Below the pieces are notes generated by a model. That model worked only from the letters and a program-made list of their open reading frames with translations. It did no database searches and was not told the origin of the DNA. Of a stretch of 64,000 bases of DNA, positions 34,239-44,313 are shown in pieces. This stretch comes from Paenibacillus sp. FSL W8-0426. GTDB taxonomy: Bacteria; Bacillota; Bacilli; Paenibacillales; Paenibacillaceae. Location: positions 4,418,001-4,482,000 of the forward strand of contig NZ_CP150203.1 of assembly GCF_037969725.1 (NCBI RefSeq), written 5' to 3'. Within the stretch, counting starts at the first letter, position 1. Every line of letters begins with the position of its first letter. The position numbers and the translations under genes were made by a program.

Positions 34239-35553
34239 CTTCATCCTTATTCATCATGACGCCGGCATCCTGAAGCATCCATTCGATGAAACAGCCATAG
34301 CCGGACTTGGGGTCGTTCACAAAGACATGGGTAACCGCTCCGACAAGTTTGCCATCTTGAACGATCGGACTACCGCTCATCCCTTGAACGATGCCCCCGG
34401 TTTTCTGAATCAGCTTCGGATCGGTAATTCTGAGTACAAGACCTTTCGTTGCAGGGACTTTTTGATCGGCTACATGTACGATATCTATGGAGAAACGTTC
34501 GACCTGCTGTCCATCAACAACCGTTAAAATTTCGGCAGGTCCTTCTTTGACTTCATGGGAAAATGCCACGGGAATGCCCTTGGAATACAAGCTGTGCTCA
34601 GGATTGGCCGACATTTTACCAAAAATGCCGAATGCCGTGTTTCTTTCGATATTGCCCAAAATTTTGCTTTCCTTTAGGAAATGAGCTCGTTTCTCGCCCG
34701 GATCGCCCGATTCGCTTTTGGAGATTGACGTTACGTTCGATTGCACAATTTGACCACTGCCAACAACGATAGACGTTTGCGTATTCATGTCGGTAATGAC
34801 ATGTCCCAAAGCGCCGTATACGCCTTGATCGGGAGCATAAAAGGTCAATGTTCCTACCCCTGCTGCTGAGTCGCGAATATACAGGCCCAGTCTCCAGGCT
34901 TGATCTTCTGCGTCATAAGCTGGATTAAGTCTGGTTTTGACCGTTTGCCCGCCACGCTTCAGCACTACATCAATGCCTTTTTTGCTTTTGCCCGCACGTT
35001 CCACAGCTTCGGCTACTCCTGAAACGCCTTCAAGCTTTTTCCCGTCCATGTGAGTGATCAGGTCACCAAGCTTGATGCCTGCTTCTTCCCCCGGGGAAAA
35101 GCGTTGGTCTGGCCCGGATCGGACAAGGTGATGGCCTACGACAAGAATGCCCGCCGACTTCACTTTGACGCCGATCGTTTGGCCGCCGGGAACGATGCGC
35201 AGATCGGGAATGACGTTTACATCGACCGTTTTTAACGGGATTTTGCCCCACAGCTTCAGCGTTAATCTGGCATGGCCCGTCTGCTGAGGGTGAAGATGCA
35301 ATGGTTGCTGCTTCGTTACGTGCACGGCTTGATTCTGCCCTTGACCATCCAGACCGACAATGTCCGGACGATCTACAACTGCACTGGAAGTCGCAGGTAC
35401 CGCAAAATGCAGATCCGCCCGCCTGCCCGCAAAAACCTGCACTTCGTCAGGCAATGAAGCGAAATTTTGCACAGGCTGAATCACCTGGCTGATCACACAT
35501 AGAAAGAAGGCAAATAAAAGACCTAGAAATTTCTTCCTGAGGGGGGATTTCAA
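34216..35553 (-). CDS. spoIVB: Sporulation serine protease SpoIVB
   Basis: SpoIVB is secreted from the forespore into the space between membranes, where it triggers SpoIVFA cleavage and so pro-SigK activation. An N-terminal signal anchor (KKFLGLLFAFFLCVISQVI) is followed by a PDZ domain (about residues 150-210, with RFSPGEEAGIKLGDLITHMDG) and the S55 protease domain, with the catalytic His in YGALGHVITD and Ser in GGIVQGMSGSPIVQDGKL (about residue 398). Length is 445. The start is TTG 35553, about 11 bases after GGGAG. It lies between recN and spo0A, as in B. subtilis. Confidence 0.95.
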   Translation of the reverse strand: MKSPLRKKFLGLLFAFFLCVISQVIQPVQNFASLPDEVQVFAGRRADLHFAVPATSSAVVDRPDIVGLDGQGQNQAVHVTKQQPLHLHPQQTGHARLTLKLWGKIPLKTVDVNVIPDLRIVPGGQTIGVKVKSAGILVVGHHLVRSGPDQRFSPGEEAGIKLGDLITHMDGKKLEGVSGVAEAVERAGKSKKGIDVVLKRGGQTVKTRLNPAYDAEDQAWRLGLYIRDSAAGVGTLTFYAPDQGVYGALGHVITDMNTQTSIVVGSGQIVQSNVTSISKSESGDPGEKRAHFLKESKILGNIERNTAFGIFGKMSANPEHSLYSKGIPVAFSHEVKEGPAEILTVVDGQQVERFSIDIVHVADQKVPATKGLVLRITDPKLIQKTGGIVQGMSGSPIVQDGKLVGAVTHVFVNDPKSGYGCFIEWMLQDAGVMMNKDEAKNLKAG

Positions 35554-35655
35554 TGGCTGTCACGCTCCCTTTGCTTCTTTCGCTTGACGAAAGGTGGTCG
35601 CCAATTGCGTACCTATAAGATAACCTTGCCCCCAGGCTTTTATTACTGTCAATCA

Positions 35656-37392
35656 TTACGCCAGCCGCTCGTTTCCCCCTTTTTTGGCTTCCGCCAAATT
35701 GAGCATTTCCTGTGCATGATGGAGCGTTTTCTCGGTAATTTCGACGCCGCCGAGCATACGTGCCATTTCCTTGACGCGCCCTTCATTGGATAGTGACTCC
35801 ACTTGAGTCATTGTGCGTCCGTCCATGACGTGTTTTTCGATCAAATACTGGTGATCAGCCATGCAGGCTACTTGAGGCAAATGCGTAATCGAGAACACTT
35901 GGCATGTCGAGGAGAGCCGGAATAATTTCTCGGCGATGGATTGTGCCGCTCTTCCGCTGACCCCCGTATCCACTTCATCAAAAATAAGTACGGGAATACG
36001 ATCGTGGCGCGCAAAAATGCTCTTCATGGCGAGCATGATCCTCGACATTTCTCCACCTGAAGCAATTTTGCCAAGAGGCCGCAGCGGCTCTCCCGGATTC
36101 GGCGAAATGAGGAATTCTGCATTGTCCGCGCCTTGGCGGGTTAGGCGAATCCGTCGCCCATTCCACTCAATGCCTTTGGGATCTTCGAATGGCGTAATTT
36201 GGACCCGTAACGACGTCCGCTCCATTTGCAAATCCTTAAGCTCGCTTTCCACTTGGGTTGCCAGTTCTTCCGCACATTGCTTTCGAACCTTGCTCAGCTC
36301 CTCGGCGGATTCGAGCACCCGTTGAAGCAGCTTATCCCGCTTTGCCCGAAGCTTCTCCAAACGTTCGTCCTTATTTTCAAGCTGATCGGTTTCGTGACTG
36401 ATCTGCTCGTAATATTTCAGAATTTGTTCTACGGTATCTCCGTATTTCCTTCTAAGGCCGGTAATCAGGTTTAGCCTTTGTTCAACTTCTTCCAGCCTGC
36501 CGGGATTGAATTCGATTTTGTCACGATAGTCCCTAAGTTGGAATGCAACATCTTCAAGCAAATAATAGGCGGATTGCAACTGCTCTACGATCGGCTGGAT
36601 GCCTTTGGTATCATATCCTGAGACATCTTCCAGACGGGATAGCGCAATGCTGACCGCTTCCAATCCGCGCTGACCGCTCAGCAGTTCATATGCACCCGCA
36701 ACCGTGTCCATCATTTTCTCGCTGTGGGATAGTTTGACCCGTTCTTCGGCGAGCAATTCATCTTCGCCCCCGGTCAAGGATGCCGCTGCAATTTCCTCCA
36801 ACTGAAAACGGTACATATCGAGCAGCTGGTATGCCCGCTGGCTGGACTCCTGAAGTGCCCGCAGTTCCTTTTCAGCTGTCACGAATTCACTGTACCGCCG
36901 TTGGTATTCGGCTTTGACCGACCCAATTACTGCTGCTCCGTATGTATCCAGCAGACCTAAATGACTCTCTGCCCGAAGCAGGCTCTGATGTTCATGCTGA
37001 CCATGAATATTGATCAGCTTCTCGCCCACTTCGCGCAGCATGGTCAGATTAACAAGTTGTCCATTAATCCGTGATGTGCTCTTGCCTTGTGTGTTCAACT
37101 CTCGTCGAATGACGAGATGTTCCTCCGGATCGCATTGAATGCCCAATTTCTCAAGCGTTTCCCACACCGGGTGGTTCGACTCCAGCTCGAACAATGCCTC
37201 CATTTCGGCTTTTTCACATCCATAACGAATGAGGTCAGCCGAACTCCGCCCGCCGGCGATCATGCCGAGCGCATCGATGATAATCGATTTCCCGGCCCCA
37301 GTTTCCCCTGTAAGAACGTGAAATCCGGGGTGAAATACCACATCCACCTCTTCAACCACGGCCAGATTACGAATCGATAAAGTAACCAACAT
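35656..37392 (-). CDS. recN: DNA repair protein RecN
   Basis: An SMC-like ATPase that acts on double-strand breaks. Walker A is GETGAGKSIIIDALGM (about residue 30), the coiled-coil arms cover about residues 160-380, the signature is KIASGGEMSRIMLA (about residue 450) and Walker B is PVLIFDEVDTGVSG (about residue 475), with the H loop at VFSITHLPQVA. Length is 578. GGAGGT precedes ATG 37392. It lies between argR and spoIVB, the conserved Firmicute order. Confidence 0.96.
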   Translation of the reverse strand: MLVTLSIRNLAVVEEVDVVFHPGFHVLTGETGAGKSIIIDALGMIAGGRSSADLIRYGCEKAEMEALFELESNHPVWETLEKLGIQCDPEEHLVIRRELNTQGKSTSRINGQLVNLTMLREVGEKLINIHGQHEHQSLLRAESHLGLLDTYGAAVIGSVKAEYQRRYSEFVTAEKELRALQESSQRAYQLLDMYRFQLEEIAAASLTGGEDELLAEERVKLSHSEKMMDTVAGAYELLSGQRGLEAVSIALSRLEDVSGYDTKGIQPIVEQLQSAYYLLEDVAFQLRDYRDKIEFNPGRLEEVEQRLNLITGLRRKYGDTVEQILKYYEQISHETDQLENKDERLEKLRAKRDKLLQRVLESAEELSKVRKQCAEELATQVESELKDLQMERTSLRVQITPFEDPKGIEWNGRRIRLTRQGADNAEFLISPNPGEPLRPLGKIASGGEMSRIMLAMKSIFARHDRIPVLIFDEVDTGVSGRAAQSIAEKLFRLSSTCQVFSITHLPQVACMADHQYLIEKHVMDGRTMTQVESLSNEGRVKEMARMLGGVEITEKTLHHAQEMLNLAEAKKGGNERLA

Positions 37393-37520
37393 TTGTCAAA
37401 GCACCTCCGGATGCCAAACTCTGCAAGTTGTTGTTTCGGACTCATCTCAGGACGACCTTCCCGAGCGATAAATGAAAGCTTATTTCGTGATTTCGCCAAA
37501 TATCATTTCGGATTTATTTC

Positions 37521-37970
37521 TCAGGAAATATACCCCATGATGCGTTCAATCACGGTGACGCTATTGGCTTCTGTCCGGCAAATGATGAGAATCGTATCAT
37601 CGCCGCAGATCGTTCCCATTACTTCTGTCCACTCTATGTTATCCAGAAGGGCCGCAATCGAATTGGCGGTTCCCGGCAAACACTTCATCACCACCAAGTT
37701 GTTCGTGTGGTCAATGTGAAGAAAATTGTCCACAAGCGCTCTCTTCAGCTTCTGAATCGGATTGTAACGCTGGTCGGTAGGAAGCGAATACTTGTACCGC
37801 CCGTCATCCATCGGAATTTTGATCAACAGCAGTTCCTTGATATCTCTGGACACGGTTGCCTGAGTGACCTGAAAACCTGCTTGACGCAGCGCTTCCACCA
37901 GATCATCCTGTGTTTCAATATCGTTTTGGCTTATGATTTCACGAATTTTAATATGTCGTTGTCCCTTCAT
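37521..37970 (-). CDS. argR: Arginine repressor ArgR/AhrC
   Basis: A 149-residue regulator of arginine metabolism. The N-terminal winged helix ([43 protein letters not shown], here described at residues 6-50) carries SRDIKEL, and the C-terminal domain has [16 protein letters not shown] (about residue 121) and the [14 protein letters not shown] hexamer and arginine-binding region. GGAGG precedes ATG 37970. It lies upstream of recN and downstream of the 162-aa gene and tlyA. Confidence 0.95.
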   Translation of the reverse strand: MKGQRHIKIREIISQNDIETQDDLVEALRQAGFQVTQATVSRDIKELLLIKIPMDDGRYKYSLPTDQRYNPIQKLKRALVDNFLHIDHTNNLVVMKCLPGTANSIAALLDNIEWTEVMGTICGDDTILIICRTEANSVTVIERIMGYIS

Positions 37971-38007
37971 ACATGCCTCCAGTTTGAATAATCCCTATAG
38001 CAACGAC

Positions 38008-38496
38008 CTAGTCAAGATCGTCGCCATCATACACGTCTTCGTCATAATCAAGCAAACGGATCAATTTCACGCTTGCCTCTTCCAGATCTACGTACAACAG
38101 GCCATCACAACCTGGGTACAGAAGCAAGTAATGCAGGAAACGATCCCTCAAAGCAGGACCCGAAAATTCAACGGGCTGTCTGCGACGGGACGTTTTGACC
38201 AAATAGCGCGCATCTTCCCGCTCGGCGACGAAATCAATGAACAGCCTGCTGTAAAGGACCGATTCGTTGGCTTCAAACGCAAGCGGTATTTTCATTCTCC
38301 CCCCGATGACTTCATAACCTTCCGCTTCAAGCAAGTCAATTGCAGGAGAATCCTGAATATCCTCATTTAACGGAAGCCCTGACAAACTTACAGGAATTGG
38401 ACGGTTCAACCAGCTTCGCCAGCCGTAAAACAGCCACAGCATTAAGCAAACGGCAAGCACTCCGATCACAATCGAGTCATATTGCCCTTCCATCAT
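38008..38496 (-). CDS. Membrane-anchored protein of unknown function, 162 aa
   Basis: A single membrane helix (residues 8-26, IVIGVLAVCLMLWLFYGW) is followed by a soluble domain. That domain begins with an AIDLLEAEGYEVIGGRMKI pattern and has DFVAEREDARYLVKTSRRR, then a beta-strand DGLLYVDLEEASVKLIRLLDYD. The alpha-beta order resembles restriction-endonuclease-like folds, but no clear catalytic set is visible, so I name no function. It lies between tlyA and argR. GAGGTG precedes ATG 38496. Confidence 0.75.
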   Translation of the reverse strand: MMEGQYDSIVIGVLAVCLMLWLFYGWRSWLNRPIPVSLSGLPLNEDIQDSPAIDLLEAEGYEVIGGRMKIPLAFEANESVLYSRLFIDFVAEREDARYLVKTSRRRQPVEFSGPALRDRFLHYLLLYPGCDGLLYVDLEEASVKLIRLLDYDEDVYDGDDLD

Positions 38497-38559
38497 CGTT
38501 CACCTCATCCACTAATTCGAGGTTCGGAAGACATTTTCCTGTTCTTAGCATCACCTTTC

Positions 38560-38592
38560 CAGCGAAAAGAAACCCATCCTATGATGAGTTTC
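38560..38592 (-). terminator. Terminator after tlyA
   Basis: On the minus strand GAAACTCATC pairs with GATGGGTTTC (with a G-U pair) and is followed by TTTT. The stem overlaps the tlyA stop at 38579. Confidence 0.7.
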
Positions 38593-39424
38593 CCTTAAAA
38601 GTATGCGCAGCTTCCATTGCGATCCGATGCGCCAACGCATCAAATGGAGCCAGTTCGTTCTCTTGTTGTGGAGCATCCGGTTCTTCCAGACGCCAGTGCG
38701 CAAGAAATTCGATATTCCCTTCTCCGCCGGTAATCGGGGAAAAAGTAAGGCCTTGAAGACGAAGTCCAAGCTCATTCGCGAAACGAAGCATGGATTCCAA
38801 CACTTCCTGATGGACCTTCGAGTCACGAACGACGCCGGATTTACCGACCTTCTCCCGACCGGCCTCGAATTGCGGCTTGATCAAAGCGACGATATGGGCA
38901 GGACGCTTCAACAAGGCCATAAGCGGCGGCAAAATGATTTGCAGCGAAATAAAGGATACGTCAATGCTCGCGAAATCAGGCACTGGACCTGTCAAATCCT
39001 CGGGTGTTACGTACCGGAAGTTGGTTCGCTCCATAACGGTAACCCGCTCATCATTTCTTAGCGACCAATCTAATTGGTTGTAACCGACATCGATGGCATA
39101 AACATGCGATGCGCCATGTTGAAGGGCACAATCCGTAAATCCACCGGTGGAAGAACCGATATCCAACATAACACGATCATTCATGTCGAGTCCAAAATGG
39201 CGAATTGCTTTTTCAAGCTTCAGTCCGCCACGTCCCACGTATGGATGCACAGCACCCTTCACCTTGAGTTCGGCTTCGCGCGGAATTTTCATGCCGGCTT
39301 TTTCGATCCGTTCATTATTGGCATATACCAGTCCTGCCATGATGGCTGCTTTTGCCTTTTCGCGACTCTCGTAAAAGCCTTGCTCAACCAGCAGAACATC
39401 AATTCGTTCTTTCGGGAGTGACAT
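38579..39424 (-). CDS. tlyA: TlyA family rRNA methyltransferase (YqxC)
   Basis: A 281-residue protein with an N-terminal S4 RNA-binding domain (RIDVLLVEQGFYESREKAKAAIMAG) and a Rossmann methyltransferase domain with MLDIGSSTGGFTDCALQHGA (about residue 87) and AIDVGYNQLDWSL. These are the hallmark TlyA/FtsJ-like motifs; mycobacterial TlyA methylates ribose in 16S and 23S rRNA. AGGAG precedes ATG 39424. It is the B. subtilis yqxC ortholog by position between dxs and argR. Confidence 0.9.
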   Translation of the reverse strand: MSLPKERIDVLLVEQGFYESREKAKAAIMAGLVYANNERIEKAGMKIPREAELKVKGAVHPYVGRGGLKLEKAIRHFGLDMNDRVMLDIGSSTGGFTDCALQHGASHVYAIDVGYNQLDWSLRNDERVTVMERTNFRYVTPEDLTGPVPDFASIDVSFISLQIILPPLMALLKRPAHIVALIKPQFEAGREKVGKSGVVRDSKVHQEVLESMLRFANELGLRLQGLTFSPITGGEGNIEFLAHWRLEEPDAPQQENELAPFDALAHRIAMEAAHTFKGNSS

Positions 39425-39615
39425 GTCTTTCTCCTATCCTGTAGTTAATCCAATGCTATAGAAATCGAATAAACCAATCACACTAGGCCACTTCGAGTGC
39501 AATACCATCTTCCGATCGCTGTTATCCCCAGATTGGTTCTGCCTCTTCGTTAATGTGTGCTATGTTTTTTCCGGTTTATATAGGTCTATAAAAACATTTT
39601 ACGACTTCCCTTAAT

Positions 39616-41523
39616 CTAGGAAGGAAAGCGGGTTCTTGACATCCCGTACGAGGACTGGGCTGCCATGCTTCGCAGCTCGGCGCAAACATTTTGGGCCGTT
39701 AAGCCCACTTCCGCGCGCTGCTCGTCAATGCTGCCATGTTCGATGAACCGATCCGGAACGCCCATGAGCTGTACATGAATGTCATGCAGACCCTGTTCTG
39801 CATAAAATTCAAGCACAGCGCTCCCCATGCTTCCTGCCTGTGATACTTCTTCAAGAACAATCAGCTTGGTTCCACGCAGCGCCAGCTCGCGCAGCATCGA
39901 CTCATCGAGCGGCTTCAGGAAACGCGCGTTGATGACACCTGACGATATGCCTTCGCGTTTCGCCATATCTGCTGCCTCTTCGGCGATCTGCACCATCGAC
40001 CCCGAGGCAATGATCGCATAACCTTCGGCAGGCCGCAATTGCTCCCAAGTCCCGATCGGAATCGGTATCAGCTGTTCGTCCATCGGAACGCCAACCACAT
40101 TGTTTCTAGGATAGCGATATGCAATCGGTCCATCGTTATAATCAAGCGCCGTCTTCATCATGTGACGCAGCTCGTTTTCATCTTTCGGCATCATCAGCAC
40201 GATGTTCGGGATATGGCGCATAAACGCCACATCGTATACGCCTTGGTGCGTTTCCCCGTCCGGACCGACGAATCCGGCACGGTCAATGGCAAAAATGACG
40301 TTTGCGTTATGTCTGCAAATATCATGCACGATCTGATCATAAGCACGCTGCATAAACGTGGAATATACCGCATATACAGGCTTAAGCCCTTCCATGGCTA
40401 ACGCAGCGCACATCGTCGCCGCATGCTGCTCGGCGATCCCCACGTCGATCATGCGATCCGGAAACGCCTTGCTGAACGGAATAAGTCCGGATCCGGTTGG
40501 CATTGCCGGGGTTACCGCGACGATTCGCTTATCCTTTTTGGCAAGCTCCACCAGCGTTTCCCCAAAGATTTCGGTATACATCGGTTTGCCAACGGCCTTA
40601 AGCACTTGGCCGGATTCAATTTTATATGGCGAGATGCCATGCCACTTATGCGAATCCGCTTCTGCAGGCTGATATCCTTTTCCTTTGGTTGTAAGGACAT
40701 GGACCAGCACCGGACCATCCACGTTGTCAGCCTGCTTAAATGCCTCGATCAATTTGGGAATGTCGTGTCCATCAATCGGCCCCAAATACTTGAAGCCCAG
40801 TTCCTCGAACAGCACGCCTGGAACCATCATGTATTTCACGCTATCCTTGATCCAGCTTGCCGATTTGGCCAAACGATCGCCGATACCCGGGATCCTTTTC
40901 AGCATGCCTTCTACGTCGTCCTTTGCCTTCAGGTAATGACGATCCGAGCGGATTTTGCTCAAATATTTATGCATTGCGCCTACATTGGGTGCAATAGACA
41001 TTTCGTTATCATTCAGAATGACCATCAGCTTCTTTTGTTCGTGACCGATATGGTTCAACGCCTCAAAGGCCATGCCGCCTGTTAATGCCCCGTCACCAAT
41101 CAGTGCAATCACCTTATTGTCCTCGCCCTTAAGGTCGCGTGCCAGGGCCATGCCCATAGCCGCCGACAATGAAGTGCTGCTGTGGCCGGCTTCCCAGACA
41201 TCATGTTCGCTTTCATTTCGCTTGACGAATCCGCACAATCCATTGTGCTGCCGTAACGTATCGAAACGGTCCATGCGTCCCGTAAGAATTTTGTGAACAT
41301 ATGCCTGATGCCCTACATCGAATATCATTTTATCTACCGGACTGTTGTAGCAATAGTGCAGGGCCACCGTGAGCTCAACCACTCCTAAATTCGGGGCAAG
41401 ATGCCCCCCTGTCACAGACAGCTTCTCGATCAGAAACTGCCGAATCTCTGCCGATAATAATACAAGGTCATCCTCAGACATCGACTTGAGATCGCTCGGT
41501 TGTTTAATTTGTGGAAGCAGCAC
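39616..41523 (-). CDS. dxs: 1-deoxy-D-xylulose-5-phosphate synthase
   Basis: Dxs condenses pyruvate with glyceraldehyde 3-phosphate, the first step of the MEP isoprenoid pathway. Motifs seen are [14 protein letters not shown] (about residue 70), the TPP site [18 protein letters not shown] and [13 protein letters not shown] (about residues 145-180), EADSHKWHG, and the transketolase regions [11 protein letters not shown] (about residue 341) and [17 protein letters not shown] (about residue 367). Length is 635. The start is GTG 41523 after GGGGAG. It is followed by tlyA; ispA is upstream, so the MEP entry and prenyl chain elongation genes are adjacent. Confidence 0.96.
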   Translation of the reverse strand: MLLPQIKQPSDLKSMSEDDLVLLSAEIRQFLIEKLSVTGGHLAPNLGVVELTVALHYCYNSPVDKMIFDVGHQAYVHKILTGRMDRFDTLRQHNGLCGFVKRNESEHDVWEAGHSSTSLSAAMGMALARDLKGEDNKVIALIGDGALTGGMAFEALNHIGHEQKKLMVILNDNEMSIAPNVGAMHKYLSKIRSDRHYLKAKDDVEGMLKRIPGIGDRLAKSASWIKDSVKYMMVPGVLFEELGFKYLGPIDGHDIPKLIEAFKQADNVDGPVLVHVLTTKGKGYQPAEADSHKWHGISPYKIESGQVLKAVGKPMYTEIFGETLVELAKKDKRIVAVTPAMPTGSGLIPFSKAFPDRMIDVGIAEQHAATMCAALAMEGLKPVYAVYSTFMQRAYDQIVHDICRHNANVIFAIDRAGFVGPDGETHQGVYDVAFMRHIPNIVLMMPKDENELRHMMKTALDYNDGPIAYRYPRNNVVGVPMDEQLIPIPIGTWEQLRPAEGYAIIASGSMVQIAEEAADMAKREGISSGVINARFLKPLDESMLRELALRGTKLIVLEEVSQAGSMGSAVLEFYAEQGLHDIHVQLMGVPDRFIEHGSIDEQRAEVGLTAQNVCAELRSMAAQSSYGMSRTRFPS

Positions 41524-41795
41524 GAGAATCTCCCCGCTTTCCTAGATTGATTAAATAGCCGTGATGTATACAGCTTATTTGTTAACATTAAAAAACATTA
41601 TATCATAAATGACCAAGAAACCTAATTTGCGTCAGCAACCTTCAGTCCGCGAGCCGTTTCGCCAAAATGGCACACGGGTTACAGCCTATGTATCTTTTAC
41701 GTCCGTTCACCGATATGGATGCAAAAAATGCATCAAATCCATGTACCCTGATCCGAATGTATTGAAACATCGACTTACCCTGCTGCTTCTGGAAG

Positions 41796-42701
41796 CTAGT
41801 GATCCCTGTTCATTAAATAATCGGCAATTTCCATCAACCGGGACGAATCCGGCAGCCCGGCTCTGTCAAGCGCATCCTTCGCAGACCGGGTCAGCACGCG
41901 GACCTGCTCCAGCGAGGCTTCCATTCCGATAAAAAACGGATAGGTAACCTTCTGCTGGTTCACATCACTCTGCGTTTTTTTCCCCATCTTCTGTTCATCG
42001 CCGGTTAAATCAAGAATGTCGTCCTGAATTTGGAAGGCCAGCCCCAGATCTCTGCCGAACACGCGCAGCGCTTCCAATTGTCCTTCCGAAGCTCCGCCAA
42101 TCCGGGCTCCTGCCAGCAAGGAGAACACGATCAGATCGCCGGTCTTATGCAAATGAATGTACTGCAGCTGCTCAAGGCTGGTCATGCCTTGCTCGCCTTC
42201 CATGTCAGCCACTTGTCCGCCAACCATGCCTCTGGCACCCGCCAATTCCGCCAGGTCTTCCACGATGGACAGCAGCGCTTCTGCCGGAACGCCATGGGAA
42301 CGCCCCGCTTGCACAATACTGTAAAACGCATGCGTAAGCAGTGCGTCACCGGCCAATATAGCCGCGGCCTCCCCAAACACTTTATGGTTCGTAGGTTTAC
42401 CTCTGCGATAATCGTCGTTATCCATGGCAGGCAGGTCATCGTGGATCAGCGAATACGTATGAACCATTTCCACGGCGCAGGCCACCGGCATTGCAGCACT
42501 GCGCTGCGCACCGAGGGCTTCCGCCGCGGCGACGACCAACAATGGGCGCAGGCGCTTGCCCCCGGCCATCAGCGAATACTGCATGGCTTCGCGCAAAGAT
42601 TTCGGCACGTCCCAATGAACAGGCAGCGCTTCCTGCAGCGCTGCCGTAACCTCATTAGCCGTATTTTGCAGATACTGTTCGAATGATAGCCGATTACTCA
42701 T
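41796..42701 (-). CDS. ispA: Farnesyl diphosphate synthase (polyprenyl synthetase)
   Basis: A 301-residue short-chain prenyl synthase. The first Asp-rich motif is IHDDLPAMDNDDYRRGKPTNH (about residue 88), the second FQIQDDILDLTGDEQKMGK (about residue 226). The GGKRLRPLLV motif at about residue 47 is also family-typical. It is probably a farnesyl diphosphate synthase, as for B. subtilis YqiD. The start ATG 42701 overlaps the xseB stop by eight bases (ATGAGTAA). It belongs to the folD-xseA-xseB-ispA run, with a gap of 272 bases before dxs in which I see no gene. Confidence 0.93.
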   Translation of the reverse strand: MSNRLSFEQYLQNTANEVTAALQEALPVHWDVPKSLREAMQYSLMAGGKRLRPLLVVAAAEALGAQRSAAMPVACAVEMVHTYSLIHDDLPAMDNDDYRRGKPTNHKVFGEAAAILAGDALLTHAFYSIVQAGRSHGVPAEALLSIVEDLAELAGARGMVGGQVADMEGEQGMTSLEQLQYIHLHKTGDLIVFSLLAGARIGGASEGQLEALRVFGRDLGLAFQIQDDILDLTGDEQKMGKKTQSDVNQQKVTYPFFIGMEASLEQVRVLTRSAKDALDRAGLPDSSRLMEIADYLMNRDH

Positions 42702-42951
42702 TCGGTTCACCGCTTTCGTCAAGCGAAGTTCCAAACGGTTTTTTGCGCAGCTCCCCGTCTTCTTCCACGATCATTTCAATTTTGCGTTCCACCTGCTCCA
42801 GTTTGATGCCGCACAATTGCGAAAGCTTCATCCCCCGTTGAAACAGATCAATGGCCTGCTCAAGGGGGACATCCCCATGCTCCAGTTCGCTCACGATCTC
42901 TTCCAGAGCGGCCATTGCTTCTTCAAAGTTCAATTCCGGTTCATTCGCCAT
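42694..42951 (-). CDS. xseB: Exodeoxyribonuclease VII small subunit
   Basis: An 85-residue, highly acidic helical protein beginning MANEPELNFEEAMAALEEI, with LEQAIDLFQRGMKL in the middle, the standard XseB pattern. It partners XseA in exonuclease VII. It overlaps the xseA stop by about 11 bases and the ispA start by eight, so the three genes are closely coupled. Confidence 0.95.
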   Translation of the reverse strand: MANEPELNFEEAMAALEEIVSELEHGDVPLEQAIDLFQRGMKLSQLCGIKLEQVERKIEMIVEEDGELRKKPFGTSLDESGEPNE

Positions 42952-44305
42952 GGGTAGTGTCGTCCTCCTTCATTCCCCAAACCTGACAGTCCAGCTGCCC
43001 GTCGGTGAGTTTGATCTTGATTGAGTCTCCGGGCTGCACATCCTTCAGGGACTTGATCAACCGTTTCTCCTGCTCATCATAGACGAGGCTGTATCCGCGA
43101 GACATGACTTTAAGCGGACTGAGCGCATCCAGATGGCGTACGGCAGATGCCCATTTTTGCTGTTTAGACTTCATGATGGAATTCATCGCCAACTCCAGTT
43201 GGCGCCTCGCAGCAGTATGTTCCCGGCGTGCCGCGCCCACTTGTTCACGAGGATTGAACCGCTGCAGCGCGGCGTGAAGGCGCTCCCGCTTTTCTCCCGT
43301 CCATTTCATCCGCGAATCGATGCTCCGCATCAGTCGCTGCTGCAGCATATCGAGCCGTTCGGCGTGCTGGAGCAGCGTCCTTCTCGGGTGTACCAACACC
43401 GGCGAACGCTGCAACCGCTCCAGCCGCTCGCGGCTTTGTGCCGCCCGCTGACGAAGCCGATGCTGCAGCTGCCTTTGTCTTTGCGCGATCTGCTGCGCCA
43501 GTTCAGCCCGGCTTGGCACCGCAAGTTCCGCGGCAGCAGTCGGCGTTGCCGCGCGCAGGTCGGCCGCAAAGTCTGCAATCGTAAAATCCGTTTCATGACC
43601 AACGGCTGAAATCACCGGAATCCCCGAGCCTGCAATCGCCCTTGCAACCATCTCTTCATTAAAAGCCCACAGCTCCTCCAGCGAACCGCCGCCGCGTCCA
43701 ACGATCAGCACGTCCGCTTCTCCCATTCGGTTTAAACCTTCAATGGCTTTGACAATGGAAGGTGCCGCACCTTTCCCTTGCACCAGCACCGGATACAACA
43801 CGACCCGGGCAGAAGGAAATCTTCGCTGCAGAGTGGTAAGAATATCCCGAACCGCAGCTCCCGTCGGAGAAGTGATCACGCCAATGGTTTGCGGATATCG
43901 GGGAATATCCCGTTTTCGCAATGGCGAAAACAAACCTTCATCCTCCAGCTTTTTTTTCAGCTGCTCATAAGCAAGATACAGGCTGCCAATGCCATCAGGC
44001 TGCATATGCGTGGCATAAAATTGATACTGGCCATCGCGTTCGTACACGGAAACATTGCCTCGCGCAATAACCCTCGTGCCCTCTTTGGGCACGAAGGGTA
44101 ATCGCTGATTATGCGAAGCAAACATGATCGCTTTAATCCGGCTGTCCTTGTCTTTGAGCGTAAAATACATATGTCCGCTGGAATGGTGGGTGAAGTTGGA
44201 AATTTCGCCTCTAAGCCACACGTCCGACAGCACCTGATCGGATTCCAGTTTCATCCGGATATACCGATTCAGGTCCTTGATGGAAAATATCCGTTGTTCA
44301 GCCAC
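42941..44305 (-). CDS. xseA: Exodeoxyribonuclease VII large subunit
   Basis: XseA degrades single-stranded DNA from both ends. The 454-residue protein starts with an OB-fold domain (KDLNRYIRMKLESDQVLSDVWLRGEISNFTHH, about residues 8-40), has the nuclease core with GVITSPTGAAVRDILTTLQRRFP (about residue 135) and IVGRGGGSLEELWAFNEE (about residue 188), and ends with a long Arg/Gln-rich coiled-coil region (about 275-380). Order and length match the family. It starts after folD and runs into xseB. Confidence 0.95.
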   Translation of the reverse strand: MAEQRIFSIKDLNRYIRMKLESDQVLSDVWLRGEISNFTHHSSGHMYFTLKDKDSRIKAIMFASHNQRLPFVPKEGTRVIARGNVSVYERDGQYQFYATHMQPDGIGSLYLAYEQLKKKLEDEGLFSPLRKRDIPRYPQTIGVITSPTGAAVRDILTTLQRRFPSARVVLYPVLVQGKGAAPSIVKAIEGLNRMGEADVLIVGRGGGSLEELWAFNEEMVARAIAGSGIPVISAVGHETDFTIADFAADLRAATPTAAAELAVPSRAELAQQIAQRQRQLQHRLRQRAAQSRERLERLQRSPVLVHPRRTLLQHAERLDMLQQRLMRSIDSRMKWTGEKRERLHAALQRFNPREQVGAARREHTAARRQLELAMNSIMKSKQQKWASAVRHLDALSPLKVMSRGYSLVYDEQEKRLIKSLKDVQPGDSIKIKLTDGQLDCQVWGMKEDDTTHGE

Positions 44306-44313
44306 GGGTATAC

